A stretch of DNA of 7,062 bases from CAYTSW01 sp964440605 (GCA_964440605.1 CAYTSW010000140.1:1-7062), one strand, 5' to 3'; positions 1-6,417 are shown, numbered from the stretch's first letter. Numbers and translations are program-made. The notes: a model not told the origin generated them from the letters alone.

Positions 1-7
1 CTGAGCC

Positions 8-1282
8 ATGGCCAAGAAGCAGGCATCCAAGAAGACTACCACCAAGAAGACCACCGAGAAGACCACCAAGAAGACCACCAAGAAGACCACCAAAAAAACA
101 GCGGCGAAGAAGGTCGCCAAGAAAGCCGCGGCCAGGAAGACGACCAAGAAGCGCTCGTCCAGGAAGAAGGCTGGCGCTTCAACCAACGGTTCGCCCGACG
201 AACGCACGCTCGCGTCGCTCGAGGCCATGGCCCGGCGCGTCGTCGACATCGGCATGGCGGGCGAGGACCCCACGCTTGACATCCCCTCGCGCACCCTCTC
301 CAACACCAACTGGAACGCCAAGAAGCGCATCGTCGAGATGGGCGACGCCTCGCAGGATCGCCCCCTCTTCGACCTCAAGTCCGCCCGCAAGTTCATGCAG
401 ACCATGCTCGTCGGCAAAGGCGTCAAGGATCTCGTCGGCGTCGGTAAGACCCTCTCCCTCCGAGGCATGTACTACAAGAGCCTCCACAGCATCTCCGGCA
501 CGAAGGAGAAGACCCTCAACGACCAGGCCGAGTCTGACGCCATCCTCGAAGACCTCGAGGTGATGCTCGGCGCGTTGCGTGAAGAGCTCCACGTCTTCGC
601 CGACGTCCGCGGCTCCATGGTCGGCAACATCACCTTCGTCGACACCGGTGACGAGATCGACGCGCGACGCATGGGCTCGGGCGGCTACTCCATCCCCTCC
701 ATCGTCGAGCCCGAGGTCATCCAGTTCAAGAAGTGCGAGGCTAAGTTCATCCTCCACGTCGAGAAGGGCACCGTCTGGCGACGCTTCAACGAAGACCGCT
801 TCTGGGAGAAGCACAACTGCATCCTCACCCACGGCTCGGGCCAGCCGCCCCGCGGCGTGCGCAGGCTGCTCCGACGCATGCACGACGAGCTCGACCTGCC
901 CGTCTACTGCCTGCTCGATTGCGACCCCTGGGGGCACTACATCTACTCCGTGCTCAAGCAGGGCTCGATCTCGCTCGCCTTCGAGAGCCAGCGCATGGCC
1001 ATCCCCGACGCAAAGTTCCTCGGCATCCGGGCGATGGACTACGACCGCTACGACCTCTCGGACGACGTCCAGATCGCACTCAGCGACCGCGACATCAACC
1101 GCGCCAAACAGATCGCCGCCTACCCATGGTTCGAATCCAAAAAGCCGTGGCAGATGGAGATCCAGCGGATGCTCAAGAACGGCTTCAAGATGGAAGTCGA
1201 GTCGCTCATCACCAAGGACATCAGCTACGTGACCGAGGTCTACGTTCCCGAGCGTCTCGAACGTCAGGATTGGCTCGACTGA
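8..1282 (+). CDS. top6A: DNA topoisomerase VI subunit A (Spo11/Top6A family) with lysine-rich N-terminal tail
   Basis: This is the DNA-cleaving subunit of a type IIB topoisomerase, which makes and reseals double-strand breaks through a tyrosine-DNA bond in an A2B2 complex with the ATPase subunit Top6B. The 424-residue product has three parts. Residues 1-60 are a Lys/Thr/Ala-rich basic tail. A winged-helix cleavage domain follows, with the RGMYY motif at 152-156; Y156 aligns with the catalytic Tyr of Spo11. The Toprim domain has E252 in HVEKGT and the DCDPWG motif with D304 and D306, the Mg2+ ligands. The family core is about 360 residues, so the excess length is the tail. The start is the first ATG after an in-frame TGA at 2-4; its ribosome site lies outside the window. 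Top6A is mainly archaeal and eukaryotic, with scattered bacterial cases, so origin by transfer is plausible but not shown. Top6B is absent here; it may lie just upstream. Family assignment is very secure, activity is inferred. Confidence 0.95.
   Translation: MAKKQASKKTTTKKTTEKTTKKTTKKTTKKTAAKKVAKKAAARKTTKKRSSRKKAGASTNGSPDERTLASLEAMARRVVDIGMAGEDPTLDIPSRTLSNTNWNAKKRIVEMGDASQDRPLFDLKSARKFMQTMLVGKGVKDLVGVGKTLSLRGMYYKSLHSISGTKEKTLNDQAESDAILEDLEVMLGALREELHVFADVRGSMVGNITFVDTGDEIDARRMGSGGYSIPSIVEPEVIQFKKCEAKFILHVEKGTVWRRFNEDRFWEKHNCILTHGSGQPPRGVRRLLRRMHDELDLPVYCLLDCDPWGHYIYSVLKQGSISLAFESQRMAIPDAKFLGIRAMDYDRYDLSDDVQIALSDRDINRAKQIAAYPWFESKKPWQMEIQRMLKNGFKMEVESLITKDISYVTEVYVPERLERQDWLD
44..91 (+). repeat. 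12-bp tandem repeat inside the top6A tail
   Basis: Four consecutive copies of the unit AAGAAGACCACC are seen, at 44-55, 56-67 (first base G instead of A), 68-79 and 80-91, followed by a decayed fifth. They encode Lys-Lys-Thr-Thr repeats (one Glu-Lys) at residues 13-28. The near-identity at DNA level suggests recent slippage or unequal crossing-over, so copy number may differ between strains. Confidence 0.9.
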
Positions 1283-1288
1283 TAGCCT

Positions 1289-1312
1289 TGCGTGAGGTAA
1301 ACTCCCTACGCA
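1289..1312 (+). other. Hairpin just after the top6A stop codon
   Basis: TGCGTGAGG (1289-1297) and CCCTACGCA (1304-1312) pair with one G-T wobble and one mismatch around the 6-nt loop TAAACT. It begins 6 bases after the top6A stop. There is no T-run behind it, so an intrinsic terminator is unlikely; it could protect a 3' end or assist factor-dependent termination. The rest of 1283-1486 shows no gene or clear promoter that I can support. Confidence 0.35.
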
Positions 1313-1486
1313 CGAGGTTGATTGTCCGGTCGCCTATGTGAGACCTGCAGGTTGCTGGTTTCCCGTCTGTACTGTGCCTCGTGTGGATGGACTCGCCTGT
1401 CGATGACTAGGCTTTCACCATCGCAAGCGAGCGCAGGAGCCATTTCTTTGGATGACTCGGGCACAGGGCCCGCCATCCGCCGCCCT

Positions 1487-1492
1487 GGAGGA
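1487..1492 (+). promoter_or_regulatory. Shine-Dalgarno site that sets the ANTAR regulator start
   Basis: GGAGGA lies 9 bases before the ATG at 1502. The open frame extends upstream to a TTG at 1322, but that stretch has no domain, mixed third-position bases and no such site, so 1502 is preferred. Confidence 0.7.
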
Positions 1493-1501
1493 TTCGGGCG
1501 C

Positions 1502-2152
1502 ATGCCAGCCGAAGCCAGTCATCACGCTCACCCGCCCGGGGGCAGGCACAGCCGCAGCGGCTCCGCGAAGAAGCGCACGCCAACGCGATTTCTCATCGCT
1601 GACGACGAACACCTGATGGCCACCGGTCTGGCCAACGCCGTCGAGCAGCTCGGGTACGACGTCATCGGGCCGTGCGCGAACGGTCGCGAGGCCGTCGAAG
1701 TAGCCCGTACCCAGCTCCCGGACATGTGTCTCCTCGACGTCCGCATGCCAGAAATGGACGGCCTCACCGCCGCTCAGCACATCTGGGACGAGCTGATGAT
1801 CCCCTCGATCATCATCACCGCTTTCAGTGATAAAGAGTACCTGAAACGCGCGCAGGAAATCGGCGTGTACGGCTACCTCCTCAAACCCATCAACTCCGAC
1901 AATCTGCGCGTCACTATCTCCATCGGTTGGGCGTTGTTCACCGACCATGAGGCGCAGGTCAGCCGCATCAGGCAGCTCACCGATTCGCTCGAGCAACGCC
2001 GCACCGTCGAGACCGCCAAGTGGAAGCTTGTTGAGGCGATGGGGCTGACCGAGGCCGAGGCCCACCAGTCCCTCCAACGGGCAGCGCGAGACAAGAGGCG
2101 CAAGCTCGTGGAGGTCGCCCAGGACGTGATCGACGGAAGAGACACGCTGTAA
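1502..2152 (+). CDS. Response regulator with receiver and ANTAR RNA-binding domains
   Basis: The 216-residue product is a two-component response regulator whose output binds RNA. Such proteins (AmiR, NasR, EutV families) usually act by transcription antitermination on nascent mRNA in the cytoplasm. Residues 1-27 are a disordered basic His/Gly/Ser/Arg linker. The receiver domain runs from about 28 to 145: acidic pair D34-D35, phospho-acceptor D79 in LLDVRMP, T106 in IIITAF, and K128 in YLLKPI, so all switch residues are present. A coiled-coil-like helix at about 150-170 leads into the ANTAR three-helix bundle at about 160-212, recognised by VEAMGLTEAEAHQSLQ and the basic DKRRKLVEVAQ segment. 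A histidine kinase partner is not in this window, so the input signal is unknown. It stands apart from top6A by a 219-bp gap and from the next gene by about 700 bp, and so looks singly transcribed. Confidence 0.93.
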   Translation: MPAEASHHAHPPGGRHSRSGSAKKRTPTRFLIADDEHLMATGLANAVEQLGYDVIGPCANGREAVEVARTQLPDMCLLDVRMPEMDGLTAAQHIWDELMIPSIIITAFSDKEYLKRAQEIGVYGYLLKPINSDNLRVTISIGWALFTDHEAQVSRIRQLTDSLEQRRTVETAKWKLVEAMGLTEAEAHQSLQRAARDKRRKLVEVAQDVIDGRDTL

Positions 2153-2178
2153 GTCCATTTTCGGCAGATACTTACAAC

Positions 2179-2199
2179 ACACCCCGTCTAGGGTGTTTT
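2179..2199 (+). terminator. Possible intrinsic terminator after the ANTAR regulator gene
   Basis: ACACCC (2179-2184) and GGGTGT (2191-2196) form a perfect 6-bp stem with a 6-nt loop, running into TTTT at 2196-2199. It lies 27 bases after the stop codon. The stem is short and the T-run is followed by CCC, so efficiency may be low. The loop CGTCTA does not fit the A1/G4 hexaloop bound by ANTAR proteins. Confidence 0.5.
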
Positions 2200-2232
2200 C
2201 CCGATTCTGGCCTCCGCGCGTCTTCCGTGGCT

Positions 2233-2259
2233 TTGGCGGCTCACGCTGTGAGGTATATT
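2233..2259 (+). promoter_or_regulatory. Weak candidate sigma-70-type promoter
   Basis: TTGGCG at 2233-2238 and TATATT at 2254-2259 are 15 bases apart. The TATATT box stands out because the surroundings are GC-rich. Transcription would begin near 2266 and run through a small hairpin (GTCTC 2267-2271 with GAGAC 2279-2283) toward the gene at 2856, implying a leader of about 590 nt. The spacer is shorter than the ideal 17. Confidence 0.3.
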
Positions 2260-2627
2260 GGTGACGGTCTCCATGGCCGAGACGCTCTCGATGCCCCGCC
2301 CGTAGGTGGTTCCGCGTCCACGACTGACGCACCGCGTGAGCCTTGATGTGCCACGCGCGGCAAGCAGGCAGGCATCGCCCAACCAATGATCCCGTCGTAG
2401 CCGGTGTGGCTGTTGGTCCTGAGCGTTTGGAGGAGACGCTTGGAGCCTTAGCCCGCCGGTTACTTTCTGCGCACGCGTTGCGCGGCGTCATTCCGACGAG
2501 CCGCCCCGCACTCGAGCATCGCCTGCGCGAAGTGGATGCGAAAATCCGTCCCCACTCTGCGGGCATCCGCGGCGCTTCTCGCGAGGCGCGCTCAGGTGGC
2601 GACCGAGAACCTCCGAACACCTGCACC

Positions 2628-2777
2628 GAACCGCCTCCCCGCGATGCAGCGCGGCGGCGGTTCAAACCGATACCTACTCCGCGGCTTCGGGCCGCCGGTC
2701 CGGTGGAACCGACCGATTCATCCCAGCCCCCATACCTCTCAGGCGGAGCCTTTCGCGCCGAAGGCCTCGGTTCCTTC
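2628..2777. other. Cluster of inverted repeats, candidate structured RNA or leader
   Basis: Four hairpins follow each other. (a) GAACCGCC 2628-2635 with GGCGGTTC 2656-2663, continued inward by CCGCG 2639-2643 with CGCGG 2650-2654, for 13 pairs. (b) GCGGC 2681-2685 with GCCGC 2691-2695. (c) CGGT-C-CGGT 2696-2704 with ACCGACCG 2708-2715, 8 pairs and one bulged C. (d) GAAGG 2760-2764 with CCTTC 2773-2777. Chance pairing is common in GC-rich DNA, so only (a) and (c) carry weight. The cluster ends about 80 bases before the lipoprotein start. No known RNA family is recognised. Confidence 0.35.
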
Positions 2778-2855
2778 TTCGTGAGCCGTGCGCTTCAACG
2801 GGCGTGCCCCGGACCCAGCCCTCGACCGTCTCGACCCATACAGGAGAAGGCCACG

Positions 2856-4124
2856 ATGCTCCGCCGCTTACCAGCCCCCGCCGTCACCCTTGTTGCTGCG
2901 CTGCCCGCCGTCACCGCCCTCGTGGGCTGCTCGTCCAGCACGACCACGACCACACAGCAGCGCGCGGCGCCGACACTCACGTCGAGCGCGCCCACGCAGC
3001 AGCCCAACCCCACGGGCACGATCGTCAGCAGCCCGACGTACACCAACCCACGCTCGCAGCAGACCAACCCCTGGGCCACGGTCACCAACTCGAGCAGCAA
3101 CGTGCGAGCGGCGTCGAACGACACGCCGACGCCGATGTTCGGTCTGTTCGGTGAAATCCCCGCCGCCGGCGCGCAGACTGCGCCCGAGGCCTCGCGTCAC
3201 GATGCGACTCACAACCTCGTGCGCGTCTCGTACGCCGACGAGGGCGCCGATTTCGACCCCGCCCTCAGCCGTGACGGCAAGCAGGTCGTCTTCGCCTCCA
3301 CACGCCACCGTCCGACCGCGGACATCTACGTCCAGACCGTCGGCGGCACCAGCGTCACCCAGCTCACCAACGACCCCGCCCACGACGTCATGCCCGCCCT
3401 CAGCCCGGATGGTTCCCGCGTCGCCTTCGCCTCCAACCGCGATGGCAACTGGAACCTCTACATCATGAACGCCGCCGGCGGCCAGGCCGTCCAGCTCACC
3501 TCCGACACCTCCCACGAGTTGCACCCCTCGTGGTCGCCCGACGGCGAGCGCATCGTCTACTGCCGCCTCAATGAGCAGTCCGACCGCTGGGAGATCTGGA
3601 CCGTCGACGCCGACAAGCCCGGCGCCCAGACCTTCGTCACCTTTGGCCTCTTCCCCGAATGGCACCCCAGCGAGGACGCGATCGTCTTCCAGCGCAGCCG
3701 CGAACGCGGCGACCGCTTCTTCGGCGTCTGGACCATCGAGCTCATTGACGGCCAGGGCGTCTTCCCGACCGAGGTCGTCTCCAGCGCCAGCCACGCCGTC
3801 ATCAACCCGTCGTGGTCCGTCGATGGCGCGTTCATCGCCTGCGCCACCGTGCAGAACCCGCAGCAGAACCTCGCGAGCGACGCCCGCCCGCAGGCCGCGG
3901 ACGTCTGGATCGTCCGCCGCGACGGCGCGGCCCGCACCAATCTCACCGGCGGGTTCTACGTCAACCTCATGCCCACTTGGGGCCCCGACCAGCAGCTGAT
4001 GTTCGTCTCCGATCGCGGAGGCATCGACAACATCTGGTCCGTCAACCCGAAACAGGCCATGGTCGCAGCCGGCATGGACCTCCCCGAGGCCGACACCTTC
4101 GCGACGGTCCCGCTCGATGACTGA
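2856..4124 (+). CDS. Lipoprotein with TolB-like PD40 (WD40-like) beta-propeller
   Basis: The 422-residue product begins with an Arg-containing n-region, a hydrophobic stretch and the lipobox LVGC with C25 as the lipidated residue, so it should be anchored outside the inner membrane. Residues 26-120 are a low-complexity Ser/Thr/Gln/Pro linker. Residues 125-400 form a propeller with recurring PD40 motifs: SRDG 138-141, SPDG 183-186, SPDG 227-230, SVDG 321-324, and weaker copies at HPSED 270-274 and WGPDQ 375-379, giving about six blades like the TolB C-terminal domain. It lacks the TolB N-terminal domain and no tol/pal genes are present, so it is TolB-like, not TolB. The chosen ATG has GGAGAAGG at 2843-2850; the frame is open further upstream but that part is not coding-like. 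It is the first gene of a same-strand run reaching 6417. Such propellers usually bind proteins or sugars; the ligand is unknown. Confidence 0.88.
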   Translation: MLRRLPAPAVTLVAALPAVTALVGCSSSTTTTTQQRAAPTLTSSAPTQQPNPTGTIVSSPTYTNPRSQQTNPWATVTNSSSNVRAASNDTPTPMFGLFGEIPAAGAQTAPEASRHDATHNLVRVSYADEGADFDPALSRDGKQVVFASTRHRPTADIYVQTVGGTSVTQLTNDPAHDVMPALSPDGSRVAFASNRDGNWNLYIMNAAGGQAVQLTSDTSHELHPSWSPDGERIVYCRLNEQSDRWEIWTVDADKPGAQTFVTFGLFPEWHPSEDAIVFQRSRERGDRFFGVWTIELIDGQGVFPTEVVSSASHAVINPSWSVDGAFIACATVQNPQQNLASDARPQAADVWIVRRDGAARTNLTGGFYVNLMPTWGPDQQLMFVSDRGGIDNIWSVNPKQAMVAAGMDLPEADTFATVPLDD

Positions 4125-4186
4125 TCAGTCGCCGGCACGTGGCTGAGCGCAATCGAGGGTCGCCCGCGCCGTCGGAGACGTCGGCA

Positions 4187-4216
4187 CGGGGCTTGCGAGA
4201 CGCGGGCGGAGCCCCG
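4187..4216 (+). other. Inverted repeat between the two lipoprotein genes
   Basis: CGGGGC (4187-4192) and GCCCCG (4211-4216) can pair around an 18-nt loop. The 113-bp gap that holds it has no T-run, so read-through from the propeller gene is likely. The right arm ends just before the purine-rich ribosome site of the next gene, so the fold could affect its translation. Confidence 0.25.
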
Positions 4217-4237
4217 CAAGGAAGAAGGCAGGACGCC

Positions 4238-5035
4238 ATGACAAGTGCATCACCCATGCTCCTCCAGAGCCCGCCCGCGCGCACGATCGCGCTCGTCGCC
4301 CTCGCCGCGCTGCTCACCCTCGCCGGTTGCGGCCGACTGGGCGACACCCGCCTGCGCGACCCCTCGCTCACCTTGGCGCCCTACCCCACCCCGCGCGACG
4401 TCGTCATCGCCGTCGCGCCGCTGCGCAACGAATCGGGCGTCGGCGTCGTCAGCGAGCTCGACTTGACGGACGAACTCGTCACGGCACTTGCGCAGGTCCA
4501 GGGCGTCGCGGCCCTCCCCACCAACCGCACCCTCGCCGCCATGCGCTCGCTCGAGATGGCCAGCGTCGACTCACCCGACCACGCCCGCCAGCTCGCGAAG
4601 CGTCTGGGCGCCGATGGCCTGATCGTCGGCACCATCACCGCCTGGCATCCTTACGAGCCGCCGCAACTCGGCCTTGCGCTCGCTCTGCACGCCTTCACCC
4701 CCGCGATGCTCGCCGGCGGGCCCGAGCCCGTGCTCGACCCACAGGCGTTGCAGTCCGCAGCGACGGACGCGAACCTGCTCGTTGCTTCGCCGGATGTCCT
4801 GCCCGTCGCGGTGGTGAGCCAGGTGGTGGACGGCGGGAACCACGCGGTGCTCGCCGACATCAGGGCCTACGCCGAAGGCCGACACGACCCGCACACCGCG
4901 ATGGGCTGGCGCGTCTTTACGAAGAGCATGGGGATGTACACGCAATACGTCTCGGCGCGTCTCGTCGACGCGTTGATGGACTCCGAAGCCCGCCGCGTCG
5001 CGGCCATCGTCACCACCGCTCAGGCCAACGACTGA
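4238..5035 (+). CDS. CsgG/LpoB-like alpha/beta-domain lipoprotein
   Basis: The 265-residue product has a signal peptide with hydrophobic core at 17-28 and lipobox LAGC, C31 being lipidated. Residues 54-140 follow the pattern of CsgG, LpoB and TolB-N-like domains: a first strand VVIAVAPLRNESG (55-67), a helix over about 74-87, the strand and helix around VAALPTNRTLAAM, a helix DHARQLAKRLGAD (114-126), and the strand ending in GLIVGTITAW (127-136). The C-terminal half (about 185-265) has no recognised motif. Known members build outer-membrane export pores or activate cell-wall synthases; the pore-forming segments of CsgG are not evident, so no such job is claimed. ATG 4238 is preferred over an in-frame GTG at 4139 because it follows GAAGGCAGGA and leaves a short n-region; ATG 4256 is an alternative. 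It sits 113 bp after the propeller gene and 30 bp before the next gene. Confidence 0.78.
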   Translation: MTSASPMLLQSPPARTIALVALAALLTLAGCGRLGDTRLRDPSLTLAPYPTPRDVVIAVAPLRNESGVGVVSELDLTDELVTALAQVQGVAALPTNRTLAAMRSLEMASVDSPDHARQLAKRLGADGLIVGTITAWHPYEPPQLGLALALHAFTPAMLAGGPEPVLDPQALQSAATDANLLVASPDVLPVAVVSQVVDGGNHAVLADIRAYAEGRHDPHTAMGWRVFTKSMGMYTQYVSARLVDALMDSEARRVAAIVTTAQAND

Positions 5036-5051
5036 GCGAAACGAACCTCAC

Positions 5052-5056
5052 AGGAG
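5052..5056 (+). promoter_or_regulatory. Shine-Dalgarno site of the 106-residue gene
   Basis: AGGAG lies 9 bases before ATG 5066. It supports this small frame as a real gene and sits only 16 bases after the stop of the lipoprotein gene. Confidence 0.7.
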
Positions 5057-5065
5057 CCCGCAGCG

Positions 5066-5386
5066 ATGAACCGCCTGCGCGAGCACAAGACCGAACGCGA
5101 CGACCAGCAGACCCTCGCCACCGAGCGTCTGGAGCTTCGCGCGCGCGGGTGCGTTTTCGTCTTCCGCTGGTCGCCCGGCGACGAGCGGGTCCTGCTCAAG
5201 CGCGTCCATCAGATGGCCGACGAACCCAACACGCCGCTCGATTGGTTCGACGCGGCACTCGTCGCCTACGAGCTCGGCCGCAGACTCGCCCGACGCCGCA
5301 CGCGTCCGGCCAGCGTCTGCACCGCGCTCACCAGCGAGCCGCCGACCCCCGGGCGCCCGCGCCCCCTGCCCGGATCAGACGCATGA
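5066..5386 (+). CDS. Small hypothetical protein, translationally coupled to xerC
   Basis: The 106-residue product is not recognised. It has no signal peptide or membrane segment, so it is probably cytoplasmic. Residues 1-27 are charged and likely helical. A compact middle (28-78) has a strand-like CVFVFRWSPGDERVLLKRV segment and a helix around WFDAALVAYELGRRLARRR, ending in an Arg cluster at 72-80. The tail from 85 is Pro-rich and probably disordered. It is supported by a good ribosome site, 30-bp spacing from the previous gene, and an ATGA overlap with the xerC start, which implies coupled translation. It might bind nucleic acid or XerC through its Arg-rich helix, but that is speculation. 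Confidence 0.7.
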   Translation: MNRLREHKTERDDQQTLATERLELRARGCVFVFRWSPGDERVLLKRVHQMADEPNTPLDWFDAALVAYELGRRLARRRTRPASVCTALTSEPPTPGRPRPLPGSDA

Positions 5387-6417
5387 CCACGCCCAACGCC
5401 AACACGCTGCCCGTCGTCGCCGCCTTCCTCGGGTACCTCACCGACGAACGCCACTTCTCGCCTTACACCGCGCGGTGCTACGGCGCCGACCTGCGCCAGT
5501 TCGTGGAGTGGATCGCCACCTCGCGCGACCTGAGCGTCAACACCGACCACGAGCGCAAGGCCTTCGAGGCCGCGGCGTCGGGCAAGTCCGCCGAGCAGGT
5601 CGCCGGGCGCATCACCCCGCCCACCGCGACCGAGGTCGTCCGCACCGCCGACGCCGACCTCCTCCGCTCCTACCTCGCCTTCCTCGCCGACAAGAAGTAC
5701 TCCCCCGCGACCATGGCGCGCAAGATCGCGACGCTCCGCTCGTTCTACAAGTGGGCGCTCAAGCACGGCTACGTCCCCACCAACCCCATGACGCTCATCC
5801 GCACGCCGCGCCAGAACAAGCGCCTGCCCCGCGCCATCACCGTCGATCAGATCGAGCGCCTCCTCTCGGCCCCCGACGACAACGACACCCTCGGCGCCCG
5901 CGACCGTGCGATGCTCGAGACTCTGTATTCCACCGGCATCCGCGTCTCCGAGCTCGTCGACCTCAACATCGGCGACCTCGACCTCGAGACCGAGGCCATC
6001 CGCGTCCGCGGCAAGGGCAAGAAGGAACGCCTCGTCCCCCTCGGCTCCCACGCCGTCGCCTCGATGCGACACTACATCAATGCCGTCCGCTCCGACGAAC
6101 GGTTCGCGCCCGTCTGGAACAATGGCGGCGATGCCCCCTTCTTCGTCAACAAGCACGGGGGACGCCTGAGCTCGCGCTCCGTCCGGCGCAAGCTCGACAA
6201 GTATCTCCGCTCCGTCGGCCTCGACCCTTCCATCAGCCCGCACACCCTGCGTCACAGCTTCGCGACCCACTTGCTCGACAACGGCGCCGACCTGCGCAGC
6301 GTGCAGGAACTGCTCGGTCACCAGTCGCTCAGCACCACGCAGACCTACACCCACCTCACCGCGACCCGCATGCGCCAGGCCTACGACCAGGCCCACCCCC
6401 GCGCCGAAGCCGGCTGA
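5383..6417 (+). CDS. xerC: XerC/XerD-type tyrosine recombinase
   Basis: The 344-residue product is a site-specific tyrosine recombinase, expected to resolve chromosome dimers at a dif site near the terminus with a second Xer protein and FtsK. The N-terminal SAM-like core-binding domain spans about 7-135 and the catalytic domain about 150-335. All active-site residues are visible: R187 in STGIRVSEL, K211 in GKGKKER, H287 and R290 in HTLRHSF, H313 in LLGHQSL, and nucleophile Y322 in TQTYTH. It is about 45 residues longer than E. coli XerC or XerD (298); the excess falls mostly in the N domain at about 50-90, where an Ala/Thr-rich charged insert separates two helices. The ATG overlaps the stop of the preceding gene (ATGA) and has no strong ribosome site of its own, fitting coupled translation. 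No integrase-style DNA-binding extension, phage genes or attachment sites are near, favouring a housekeeping Xer over an integron or phage integrase. XerC versus XerD cannot be settled from this copy. Confidence 0.92.
   Translation: MTTPNANTLPVVAAFLGYLTDERHFSPYTARCYGADLRQFVEWIATSRDLSVNTDHERKAFEAAASGKSAEQVAGRITPPTATEVVRTADADLLRSYLAFLADKKYSPATMARKIATLRSFYKWALKHGYVPTNPMTLIRTPRQNKRLPRAITVDQIERLLSAPDDNDTLGARDRAMLETLYSTGIRVSELVDLNIGDLDLETEAIRVRGKGKKERLVPLGSHAVASMRHYINAVRSDERFAPVWNNGGDAPFFVNKHGGRLSSRSVRRKLDKYLRSVGLDPSISPHTLRHSFATHLLDNGADLRSVQELLGHQSLSTTQTYTHLTATRMRQAYDQAHPRAEAG

Larger units (their letters stand above)
2200..2842. other. 643-bp stretch without a convincing gene
   Basis: No reading frame here looks like a real gene. 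One + frame stays open from 2343 into the propeller gene, but it starts with TTG, lacks a ribosome site, has weak G/C bias at third positions unlike its neighbours, and encodes Pro/Arg/Ser-rich sequence typical of random GC-rich DNA. I see no tRNA or known RNA family. The stretch holds a possible promoter at 2233-2259 and several inverted repeats between 2267 and 2777. It may be a long leader for the gene at 2856, an unannotated RNA, or remains of a dead gene. Confidence 0.6.

Noticed and set aside
179..937. Long antisense frame of 252 codons inside top6A
   Set aside because: Its Val/Gly/Glu/Asp/Leu-rich translation is the usual shadow of a strongly G/C-ending gene; the sense frame has a full Top6A with catalytic residues.
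1290..1311. GGTAAACTCC resembles a conserved piece of RNase P RNA
   Set aside because: Only about 10 bases match; the other conserved RNase P blocks are missing nearby.
1322..1501. N-terminal extension of the ANTAR regulator from TTG 1322
   Set aside because: The 60 extra residues show no domain, and a strong GGAGGA sits before ATG 1502.
1415..2665. Antisense frame of 416 codons across the ANTAR gene and the gap
   Set aside because: It overlaps an unmistakable receiver-ANTAR gene, is Arg/Ser-rich without domains, and has no ribosome site.
2656..2672. GGTTCAAACC looks like a tRNA T-arm
   Set aside because: No matching acceptor, D or anticodon arms can be drawn, and the T-stem does not pair to 5 bp.
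2343..2855. N-terminal extension of the propeller lipoprotein
   Set aside because: It would bury the lipobox signal peptide in the interior of the protein; ATG 2856 has a good ribosome site and a perfect lipoprotein start.
4327..5382. Upstream extension of XerC by 352 codons
   Set aside because: The stretch is an Arg/Pro/Ala-rich shadow of the CsgG-like gene and the small gene; the recombinase domain begins after ATG 5383.
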